Source: UMGS1279 sp045577495 (lineage in GTDB: Bacteria; Bacillota; Clostridia; Oscillospirales; Acutalibacteraceae). From it: a stretch of DNA of 30,189 nt. The stretch covers positions 1 through 30,189 of the forward strand of contig JAZNIK010000062.1 in the NCBI GenBank assembly GCA_045577495.1. Reading direction: 5' to 3'. The position numbers were made by a program, and so were the translations under genes. The notes below the pieces were generated by a model. The model was not told the DNA's origin and made no database searches. It saw only the letters and a program-made list of their open reading frames with translations. This document shows, one piece after another, positions 22,552 through 28,862 of this stretch (positions are counted from its first letter, which is position 1; each line of letters starts with the position of its first letter).

Positions 22552-23250
22552 ATGAGAAAAAAACAACTTATACTTCAAAACTCCTCTCTCTTTGCCGAGA
22601 TTGAGCGCAAAGCAGGTGAGATTGAATCCCAACACATTAAAATTGAGGACTTAAACGAGGTAATTGAACAGCTTAATAAACAAAATCAGTTTTTAAATGA
22701 GCAACTTGCAGAATTAACAGAGCAAAACCAAAACCTAAAAGCCGAAAACCAAAGGCTACTTTCTGATTTAGAGAATGCTCAAACAGTTACTGTTGAAGAT
22801 GCTATAATCCCAGAGGCACCAGAAAGTGCAAAAGAAACCCAGTTCGAGAGTGCTAATAATGCTATTGTGGTTGAGGCAGAAGCAGAACAAACAGATGCCC
22901 CCCAAGAACCTTACATAGAAATATCACAAGAGATACCCGAAGATAATGCCGAAAAAGAAAAAACAATAATATTCAGCCCTCCCGCAATAAAAAAATCCAA
23001 TCCCCAAGCAGATGTTTTAAGGGCTTACGGGGCAGAACACATTGGCAAAATAACGCGCCTTACCGCAAAGATAATCTCTTTAGCCGAAGATGAGGCAACC
23101 AAAAACATAGCGCTAGGTAAAAACGAAGGCTTTAAACTTGAGATTTTATCACTAATAAACCAGGATGGCTCTGTTGAGGATATAAAACATAAAATGGATA
23201 CTCTTGCAACCCAAACCGTAGAATATCTGGATACAATACAAAACATATGA
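22552..23250 (+). CDS. Coiled-coil protein of unknown function
   Basis: A 232-residue soluble acidic protein that I do not recognise. Residues 10-80 are a strong coiled coil with repeated Leu/Ile heptads and many Gln, Glu and Asn (for example IEQLNKQNQFLNEQLAELTE). A Glu/Ala/Pro-rich linker (about 85-145) separates it from a compact C-terminal helical domain of about 75 residues (VLRAYGAEHIGKITRLTAKI onward). No signal peptide or membrane helix. I place the start at ATG 22552 after GGAAG; ATG 22537 has no ribosome site. The shape suggests a scaffold or dimerising adaptor, which is only inference. It converges with the small phage-like operon and shares a terminator with it. Confidence 0.75.
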   Translation: MRKKQLILQNSSLFAEIERKAGEIESQHIKIEDLNEVIEQLNKQNQFLNEQLAELTEQNQNLKAENQRLLSDLENAQTVTVEDAIIPEAPESAKETQFESANNAIVVEAEAEQTDAPQEPYIEISQEIPEDNAEKEKTIIFSPPAIKKSNPQADVLRAYGAEHIGKITRLTAKIISLAEDEATKNIALGKNEGFKLEILSLINQDGSVEDIKHKMDTLATQTVEYLDTIQNI

Positions 23251-23260
23251 TAATTTTAAT

Positions 23261-23291
23261 CCCCGTTGGCAATCTTAGGCTGCCAACGGGG
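23261..23291. terminator. Terminator between the coiled-coil gene and the small-gene operon
   Basis: An 11-bp GC-rich perfect stem, CCCCGTTGGCA with TGCCAACGGGG, nine-base loop. T-rich sequence follows on the plus strand and AATTTTAT-like sequence on the minus strand. Lies between two convergent stop codons. Confidence 0.85.
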
Positions 23292-23299
23292 GTTATTAT

Positions 23300-23533
23300 T
23301 TAATATTTTTTCAAATAACTATTCAGCGCCGCAAGTCTACACTCCTTATATTTGAAACTCGTACAATATCTTATCATACACTCGTTTCGACTTTTGCGGT
23401 CGGCAAAGCTTTGCTTAAACATACTTTTATCCAACAAAAAATCATCGTCGGCAGATATTCCCTCGCAAAACAAATCATTCCCTAACGCTTTATGATAAAA
23501 AGGGCATACAACTATAAAATCATCATTTGGCAT
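23300..23533 (-). CDS. Small cysteine-rich protein, 77 aa, phage-like
   Basis: A 77-residue protein beginning MPNDDFIVVCPFYHKALGND with five Cys (VVCPFY, LFCEG, NECMIRYC, YKEC), probably a metal-binding fold. Similar VCPFY-type small proteins are common next to phage repressors in Clostridia; that is recollection of a family style, not a search. The ATG at 23533 has AAAGGAAG before it and overlaps the end of the 53-residue gene by 11 bases, so the two are translationally linked. Last gene of the leftward operon. Function unknown. Confidence 0.75.
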   Translation of the reverse strand: MPNDDFIVVCPFYHKALGNDLFCEGISADDDFLLDKSMFKQSFADRKSRNECMIRYCTSFKYKECRLAALNSYLKKY

Positions 23534-23684
23534 ATCTTTTCTTCCTTTCATCTGAACCAAACTCGGTGCTCTTACAATAAGGGCAGGTTGCAAATTCTTC
23601 AAACGGCGGTGATATAAAGCCATGCTTTTCAACAGAAATATGCGGCCTTATAAAACTTCGGTTACAAATATTACATATATACAT
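23523..23684 (-). CDS. Small zinc-ribbon protein, 53 aa
   Basis: A 53-residue reading frame starting MYICNICNRSFIRPHISVEK and containing CPYCKSTEF. Two C-x-x-C knuckles (Cys4/Cys7 and CPYC near 36-39) form a rubredoxin-like zinc ribbon typical of small phage-associated proteins. AGAGGTAGG precedes the ATG. It starts five bases after the stop of the 47-residue gene and overlaps the following gene by 11 bases. Probably structural or DNA-binding; unproven. Confidence 0.72.
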   Translation of the reverse strand: MYICNICNRSFIRPHISVEKHGFISPPFEEFATCPYCKSTEFGSDERKKRYAK

Positions 23685-23689
23685 TTTGC

Positions 23690-23833
23690 CTACCTCTTTA
23701 CACGCTTTACAGGTTGCCCTTTTGAAATTTTCTCAAACATAACATCTGATTCTTTTAAACATTCTTCAAGTTCAATAATACGAGCTAACTGCTCGGCGAT
23801 TATTCCTAATAGTTTTTTATCTGTGCTTTTCAT
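23690..23833 (-). CDS. Small helical protein, 47 aa
   Basis: A 47-residue reading frame with AAAGGAAAATTAAA before the ATG. After MKSTDKKLL it is one amphipathic helix (GIIAEQLARIIELEECLKES) and ends in a basic tail (KRVKR). It looks like a small oligomerising protein. Position between the HTH gene and the zinc-ribbon gene, with tight spacing, supports real coding. Function unknown. Confidence 0.6.
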   Translation of the reverse strand: MKSTDKKLLGIIAEQLARIIELEECLKESDVMFEKISKGQPVKRVKR

Positions 23834-23872
23834 TTTAATTTTCCTTTCTTAAACTCCACTTTACGTGTACCT

Positions 23873-24061
23873 TCAACCAAAAAAAATATAGTCTACCGAA
23901 ACCCTACCTATTTTAGCTATTTGAATGGCTATATTTGGTGGTATTATTTCAGGATGCTTTTCATACAAGCTATATGTTTTAGCCGAAATTCCTATAAGTT
24001 CAGCCATTTTTTTAATTTTTAAGTGGTTATTTTTGCGAATAGCTTCGACCGTCAGTTGCAA
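23873..24061 (-). CDS. Small HTH (XRE/Cro-like) DNA-binding protein
   Basis: A 62-residue helix-turn-helix protein: TVEAIRKNNHLKIKKMAELIGISAKTYSLYEKHPEI-type Cro/CI fold filling the whole chain. The start is TTG 24061, ten bases after AAGGAG; no ATG is available. It is the first gene of the leftward operon and faces the larger repressor at 24287 across a divergent promoter region. This is the usual Cro/CI-like switch layout. It probably binds operators in 24062-24286. Confidence 0.82.
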   Translation of the reverse strand: MQLTVEAIRKNNHLKIKKMAELIGISAKTYSLYEKHPEIIPPNIAIQIAKIGRVSVDYIFFG

Positions 24062-24136
24062 TAAGATTCACTCCTTCTTTTTAGCCGACTAATTGCAATT
24101 TTGTCGAATTTTACGGAATTTTTTAACCGCAAAAAC

Positions 24137-24165
24137 AGTATACACTACTTTATGTGGATTGTCAA
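24137..24165 (-). promoter_or_regulatory. Leftward promoter of the small-gene operon
   Basis: Minus strand: exact TTGACA (24160-24165), 17-base spacer, TATACT (24137-24142). CAGTATACACT here is a near palindrome that may be an operator; a related TGTGTATA lies at the rightward -10. Confidence 0.85.
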
Positions 24166-24195
24166 GGCGGTTTTTGTGAATTTTTTTGAAAACTG

Positions 24196-24224
24196 TTGAT
24201 TTTGCTCTACAAAATGTGTATAAT
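24196..24224 (+). promoter_or_regulatory. Rightward promoter of the S24-like repressor
   Basis: TTGATT (24196-24201), 17-base spacer, exact TATAAT (24219-24224). The -35 elements of the divergent promoters are only 30 bases apart, so one bound regulator could affect both. Confidence 0.82.
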
Positions 24225-24286
24225 GTTTTATATGTGTTATTGAATACCAAAATTTAATATTTTTGGCTTTAAGAAAGGTGACTTAT

Positions 24287-24874
24287 ATGTCAATAGGAAA
24301 AAACATAAAGCAAATTAGATATAAACATAATCTTACGCAAAAACAACTTGCAAAAATAGCAGGTGTTACCGACAAGGCTGTTTCTATGTGGGAGATGGAA
24401 AAACGCGAACCTCGAATGGGAGCAATTCAAAAAATATCCGATTTTTTAGGCATTTCTAAAAGTATGATTATTGATGAGCCACCATTTTCTTGTAACTTCA
24501 ATGAGGATTTATCAAAAAATAATCCCTTTATATGTATTGATGAATTTTCCTTTGATAATTATGATACCGACTTTGATAAAGACTGTCACCCCACTAAAAG
24601 ATATTACCTATTGCAAACAACCGATAATATGGCTCCCTTTATTTTAAAGGACGATAAGCTTATAATTGAGCACGACCAAGATATTAAAAATAATTGTTGC
24701 TATGCGGTTGTGGTAGATAATCTTAACACCTGCATAAGCAGAGTTCTACTAAGCCAAAACGGAATAGAGCTTATCTCGGATAACCCTTACTTTCCTAAAA
24801 GGTTTTTTACATTTTCTGAACAAAGCCGTTTGCAGTTTATTGGCAAAGTGAAAAAAATAATACGTGATTTATAA
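24287..24874 (+). CDS. HTH repressor with degenerate S24/LexA-like C-terminal domain
   Basis: A 195-residue regulator. Residues 1-65 are an XRE helix-turn-helix (GKNIKQIRYKHNLTQKQLAKIAGVTDKAVSMWE). The C-terminal half aligns by eye with the S24 self-cleaving fold of LexA and phage CI: the GDSM-P motif appears as TDNMAP with Asn114 where the nucleophile Ser should be, and the KR motif (TVKRL in LexA) is CISRV with Ser151 in place of the catalytic Lys. The closing ISDNPYFP matches the family. So the fold seems kept for dimerisation but self-cleavage is lost, and derepression cannot use RecA-type autoproteolysis. ATG 24287 follows AAAGGTG. Diverges from the small-gene operon. Confidence 0.85.
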   Translation: MSIGKNIKQIRYKHNLTQKQLAKIAGVTDKAVSMWEMEKREPRMGAIQKISDFLGISKSMIIDEPPFSCNFNEDLSKNNPFICIDEFSFDNYDTDFDKDCHPTKRYYLLQTTDNMAPFILKDDKLIIEHDQDIKNNCCYAVVVDNLNTCISRVLLSQNGIELISDNPYFPKRFFTFSEQSRLQFIGKVKKIIRDL

Positions 24875-24888
24875 AAAAATATTATTTT

Positions 24889-24917
24889 GGGAACCTTTTC
24901 CTTTTTTCGAAGGTATT
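24889..24917 (+). promoter_or_regulatory. Possible autoregulated ECF-type promoter
   Basis: GGGAACC at 24889-24895 resembles the GGAAC -35 element recognised by many ECF sigma factors. About 16 bases on comes GGTATTA, which is not a good CGTC-type -10. It lies 70 bases before the sigma gene, where ECF genes often have self-recognised promoters. A plain TATTAT also overlaps at 24914-24919. Confidence 0.35.
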
Positions 24918-24967
24918 ATAAGTGAAAGAGCCGTACCAAAAATATTTTTATGACGGGAGGAAACTAT

Positions 24968-25477
24968 ATGCCAATATTGGATGTAACCAATACTAATTGC
25001 AAAGAATATATCGTATCTCCTGCGGCCGCATTTGAAGAATATTCTGATATGGTATACCGCTTAGCATTTATAAGAACGGGGAGCAAATATGATGCCGATG
25101 ATATTCTTTCAGATGTTTTTTTGCGTCTTGTGAAAAACTCGCACAAAATTAAAAGTGATGAACATTTAAAATCCTGGCTTATACGGGTTACTATCAATTG
25201 TAGCAATTCCTTCTTCTTAAAATTCTCCCGCACAAAAAACGAGGCATTACTTGACTCCTCGGGCGCAGTTTATATGGAAAATAATGAGCTTATTCCTATT
25301 ATTTTAACCCTACCCGAACACCAAAAAACCATTATTTATATGTATTATTTTGAGGGGTACTCGGTTGAGGAAATAAGCAAAATTTGCTCTGTTCCGGTTG
25401 GTACGGTAAAATCAAGGCTTTCAAGAGCCCGAGCATCACTTAAAAAAATCCTGAAAGGAGAAGATTTTGATGTTTAA
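24968..25477 (+). CDS. ECF-type RNA polymerase sigma factor
   Basis: A 169-residue sigma-70 family protein. Region 2 (about 25-85) includes YRLAFIRTGSKYDADDILSDVFLRL, with the DA-x-D-x-x-x-D-V-F-L core polymerase contact; region 4 (about 110-160) ends PVGTVKSRLSRARASLKKIL, the helix-turn-helix for the -35 element. There is no region 3, as in ECF factors. The start is ATG 24968, seven bases after GGGAGG; ATG 24950 lies upstream of that site. The gene overlaps the next one by eight bases, so it is co-translated with its presumed membrane regulator. Confidence 0.93.
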   Translation: MPILDVTNTNCKEYIVSPAAAFEEYSDMVYRLAFIRTGSKYDADDILSDVFLRLVKNSHKIKSDEHLKSWLIRVTINCSNSFFLKFSRTKNEALLDSSGAVYMENNELIPIILTLPEHQKTIIYMYYFEGYSVEEISKICSVPVGTVKSRLSRARASLKKILKGEDFDV

Positions 25478-27581
25478 GGATAAATTTCAATCTGAACTTA
25501 ACAACATAAAGCCCAGTAATAAAACTAAACTTGATATTTTGGCAAAAATTGAACAAGCCGAGCAAAAAAAGGTGAGCACAAAAGAACGGGAACCAAAATT
25601 TTCTATGCGTTTTATTCCTGCAACAGCCGTTTTTCTTGCCGCTTTGATAGCTGGCGTGTCGGTTTGGGGTGCAACACTAAACAAGCCGCCTGCTAAAAAC
25701 CCTAGTACTGCTATTTCAAATTCTGCTACCATACCAAGCTCTATAACCTATGATGCAATATACAAGCTTTTTGATGATATTTATAAAATAACCCGGCCAT
25801 CAAAACCTTTTATTCAATTTAACGGCGGATTAAAGGGTGATTCCGCAACAGGTGTTGTTGATGAGGCAATAGATGATGTAATATTAGAATACGCTACCGA
25901 GGATAGTGAAACGGCGGTAGATACAAGCAACACAGAAAATATGCAAAGCAATCAACAAGCCACCGGCAAAGGGGAAGAATATAGCACAACCAACAATCAG
26001 GTAGCCGAGGTTGAGGAAGCCGATGTGGTTAAAACCGATGGCAAATATATTTATTCTTTAAATAAATATAGCGGATATGTTACCATCACCAAGGCAGATA
26101 AAGGCAAGTTGAGTCAGGTATCAACCATAAAAAATGATAAAACCGACCAAAACGAAAATGTTGAGTTTGTTGATATGTATCTATCAAATAATCGCGTTAT
26201 AATTATAACGGTTTTGCAATTAAACGAAAACGGTCTTTATCAATCGCAAACCAAGGCAGAGGTCTTTGATGTTACAAATCCCCTCTCACCCACATTTGTA
26301 AATTCTTTTGCCCAAAGCGGTTATCATCTTTCCACTAGGCTTTATGACGGCGTTTTATATATGATGAGTAACCAGAAATTCTATGAAAAACCGAAAAAAA
26401 ATGATGTTTTAACCTATGCGCCTACTCTATATTTTGACGATAAAAAGTGCGCCGTTGAGGAAGAAAATCTTTGCATTTTTGATGGCGAGGTTGACAGACA
26501 ATATTTAACAATAAGCTCGCTTGATATAAAAGATGGAAAGAAAATAGATACAAAGGCGGTTTTAGGCGGTGGTGACACAATATACGCCAGTACATCATCA
26601 ATATACTCCGCAGCCGCCGAATGTAGCGTTTCTTATGAAAAGGATAGCAAAATTATAGAGAAATACACAGATACAACAAGGCTTTTGCGTTTTGATATAA
26701 ACAAAGGCAAAATCACCGCCGCCGCCGAAGGTTCGGTAAGGGGCACACTATTAAATCAATTTTCAATGGATGAACACAACGGTTATTTTAGGGTTGTTAC
26801 CACCGTTTCGGGCGAGATAGATGAAAATGACTTAACCCAAAGCAGTTCCTCTGCTGAAAACACAAAGTCAAATAAAGATGCCCCTGTATCATCATCTAGC
26901 CAAGCCGTCCAGGATTCTATGGTCTTTGTGCCACAGTCTACCACCAACGCATTATTTGTGTTGGATAAAGATTTAAAAATCAAGGGTAAGCTTATAAATC
27001 TTGCCCCTGATGAAAGAGTATATTCTGTGCGTTTTATGGGCGATTACGGATATTTTGTAACCTTTAGACAGGTGGACCCACTTTTTGCAGTTGACCTCAA
27101 AGACCCCGAAAACCCAAAAATTTTATCGGCACTTAAAATCCCCGGTTTTTCAAACTATTTGCACCCATTTAAAGATGGTCTGCTTTTAGGAATAGGCAAA
27201 AACGCAGATGAAAAAACAGGCAGGGTTGGCACAGTTAAATTATCAATGTTTGATATAAACAACCCCAAAGATGTAAAAGAGATAGACAAAACCTCACTTG
27301 ATTGCTATTACACTCAGGTTGATAACACCCACAAAGCCGCTCTTATCGACAGTAATAAAAATCTAATTGCCTTTATGGGAAGCGACTCTTTTTATGTTTA
27401 CAGCTACCAAAAAGGAATTGGATTTGAGCAAAAAGCAAAAATCAAACTCGCCTATACCGAGGGTTATGATGTAAGAGGTGTTTATATCGGCGATTACTTC
27501 TACATTTGCACATCCGGCGGTATCGCATCATATGATATAAAAGCCTTTAAATCTGTTGATTCTATAATATTTACCTATTAA
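25470..27581 (+). CDS. Single-pass membrane beta-propeller protein, probable anti-sigma sensor
   Basis: A 703-residue protein. Residues 1-47 are cytosolic and charged, 48-70 are one membrane helix, and the rest is outside. The exterior matches the Beta_propel family (PF09826, COG4880): the entry motif NQVAEVEEADVVKTDGKYIY is near 170-195, followed by repeated YLSNNRVIII/ADVF-like blades and DVTNP/DLKDPENP strand turns. Ser/Asn/Gln-rich linkers sit before the motif and near 450-475. The gene overlaps the ECF sigma gene and AAGGAG lies nine bases before ATG 25470. By position and topology the short cytosolic part should bind the sigma factor and the propeller should sense an envelope signal; the N-terminus has no recognisable zinc anti-sigma motif, so this is inference. 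Confidence 0.85.
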   Translation: MFKDKFQSELNNIKPSNKTKLDILAKIEQAEQKKVSTKEREPKFSMRFIPATAVFLAALIAGVSVWGATLNKPPAKNPSTAISNSATIPSSITYDAIYKLFDDIYKITRPSKPFIQFNGGLKGDSATGVVDEAIDDVILEYATEDSETAVDTSNTENMQSNQQATGKGEEYSTTNNQVAEVEEADVVKTDGKYIYSLNKYSGYVTITKADKGKLSQVSTIKNDKTDQNENVEFVDMYLSNNRVIIITVLQLNENGLYQSQTKAEVFDVTNPLSPTFVNSFAQSGYHLSTRLYDGVLYMMSNQKFYEKPKKNDVLTYAPTLYFDDKKCAVEEENLCIFDGEVDRQYLTISSLDIKDGKKIDTKAVLGGGDTIYASTSSIYSAAAECSVSYEKDSKIIEKYTDTTRLLRFDINKGKITAAAEGSVRGTLLNQFSMDEHNGYFRVVTTVSGEIDENDLTQSSSSAENTKSNKDAPVSSSSQAVQDSMVFVPQSTTNALFVLDKDLKIKGKLINLAPDERVYSVRFMGDYGYFVTFRQVDPLFAVDLKDPENPKILSALKIPGFSNYLHPFKDGLLLGIGKNADEKTGRVGTVKLSMFDINNPKDVKEIDKTSLDCYYTQVDNTHKAALIDSNKNLIAFMGSDSFYVYSYQKGIGFEQKAKIKLAYTEGYDVRGVYIGDYFYICTSGGIASYDIKAFKSVDSIIFTY

Positions 27582-27583
27582 CA

Positions 27584-27628
27584 ATATACACCGCCCTGCT
27601 CTTGACTAAAGATACTAGGCGGTGTATA
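27584..27628 (+). terminator. Terminator hairpin after the beta-propeller gene
   Basis: Stem ATATACACCGCC with GGCGGTGTATA (27584-27595 and 27618-27628), loop of 22 bases, then ATATTTCTA. The long loop makes it weaker than the others here. The alr promoter lies inside it. Confidence 0.6.
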
Positions 27629-27630
27629 AT
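27602..27630 (+). promoter_or_regulatory. alr promoter inside the terminator hairpin
   Basis: TTGACT (27602-27607), 17-base spacer, exact TATAAT (27625-27630). The -35 is in the hairpin loop and the -10 overlaps the right arm, 37 bases before the alr start. Confidence 0.78.
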
Positions 27631-27666
27631 ATTTCTATTGGTAATTTTTGAAAGGAGCGAATCTTT

Positions 27667-28848
27667 ATGTATCGTCATATTTGGGCAGAAATTGATTTAA
27701 ACGCTCTTGAACATAACTTCAATAACATTACAAAATTCATTCCTAAGGATAAAATTATGGGTGTGGTAAAAGCCAATGCGTACGGTCACGGAGCGGGTGC
27801 CATAACAAAATTTTTATCCCAAAATGGGGTTGGCTTTTTTGCTGTTTCGAGCGTATATGAGGCTATTGACCTACGTGAAAACGGCATAAAAGAAGATATT
27901 TTAATTTTAGGTAATATTGATTTTTCTGCAACTAAAGAACTTGCAAAACAAAATGTTTCGGTTTGCATTTTTGATACCGATTATGCCAACAAGCTTAATA
28001 AAACTCTTGAGGGCACCGGGTATACCCTTAATTGCCATATCAAGCTTGATACAGGTATGGGCAGACTTGGTTTTGATTGCAGAAACGGTTTTGACACTAA
28101 GGCTTTTGAGCAAAACATAAAAACGCTCTTTTCTCTTAAAAGCCTTAATATAACAGGTGTCTTCACCCACTTTGCCTCAGCCGATGGCGATGGTGAAAAC
28201 GCTAAAGAATATACCAAAAGTCAGTATTCAAGATTTAAAACGGCATCTGATATAATCAAAGGTATTGCAGATGATAAAGGTGTTAAAAATCTATATTTTC
28301 ATAGTTTTAACTCCTCCGCAACCCTTTTAGAGCATCAAAACTATCCTACCGACCTATACCGCACGGGTATAATTTTATACGGTCTATCCCCCAGCGAAAA
28401 AATAAAACTGCCCTTTGAGCTTAAGCCCGTTATGTCACTTAAGGCTATGATAGCGCAGGTTAAAGAGGTTAAAAAGGGCGACTCTATAAGCTACGGCTCA
28501 ACCTTTACCGCAGATAAAAATATGCGTGTTGCAACCGTTACCGCGGGCTATGCAGACGGATATATGCGCGGTCTTTCAAACTGCGGATATATGCTTATAA
28601 ACGGCAAAAAAGCCAAAATTTTGGGTCGCGTTTGTATGGACCAAACCGTTGTTGATGTAACAGATATTGAGAATGTAAACTCGGGCGATGTTGCAACCCT
28701 TTTTGGTGAGGGTCTTTTGGTTGATGAACTGGCAAATCTGCTTGACACAATAAATTATGAGCTTGTGTGTGCAGTTGCCCACCGAGTTCCCAGAATATAT
28801 ATTAAGAATAATAAGGAAATAGATACTATTCGTTATCTTTCTATCTAA
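27667..28848 (+). CDS. alr: Alanine racemase
   Basis: A 393-residue PLP enzyme interconverting L- and D-alanine for peptidoglycan. The N-terminal TIM barrel has the cofactor lysine at Lys35 in VVKANAYGHGA, and the C-terminal domain has the second catalytic base Tyr276 in ISYGSTF. The metal-free substrate-site segment MGRLGFD and the late VCMDQTVVD block are also present. Length is typical. AAAGGAG precedes the ATG. It starts a transcription unit with the AAA ATPase gene 14 bases behind it. The first residues (HIWAEIDLNALEHNF) are the family standard, so the start is secure. Confidence 0.97.
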   Translation: MYRHIWAEIDLNALEHNFNNITKFIPKDKIMGVVKANAYGHGAGAITKFLSQNGVGFFAVSSVYEAIDLRENGIKEDILILGNIDFSATKELAKQNVSVCIFDTDYANKLNKTLEGTGYTLNCHIKLDTGMGRLGFDCRNGFDTKAFEQNIKTLFSLKSLNITGVFTHFASADGDGENAKEYTKSQYSRFKTASDIIKGIADDKGVKNLYFHSFNSSATLLEHQNYPTDLYRTGIILYGLSPSEKIKLPFELKPVMSLKAMIAQVKEVKKGDSISYGSTFTADKNMRVATVTAGYADGYMRGLSNCGYMLINGKKAKILGRVCMDQTVVDVTDIENVNSGDVATLFGEGLLVDELANLLDTINYELVCAVAHRVPRIYIKNNKEIDTIRYLSI

Positions 28849-28862
28849 CGGAGGGGTTTGTT

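Noticed and set aside
22537..24874. Complete prophage or integrative element
   Set aside because: The repressor and tiny genes look phage-like, but no integrase, attachment sites, replication, packaging or structural genes are visible.
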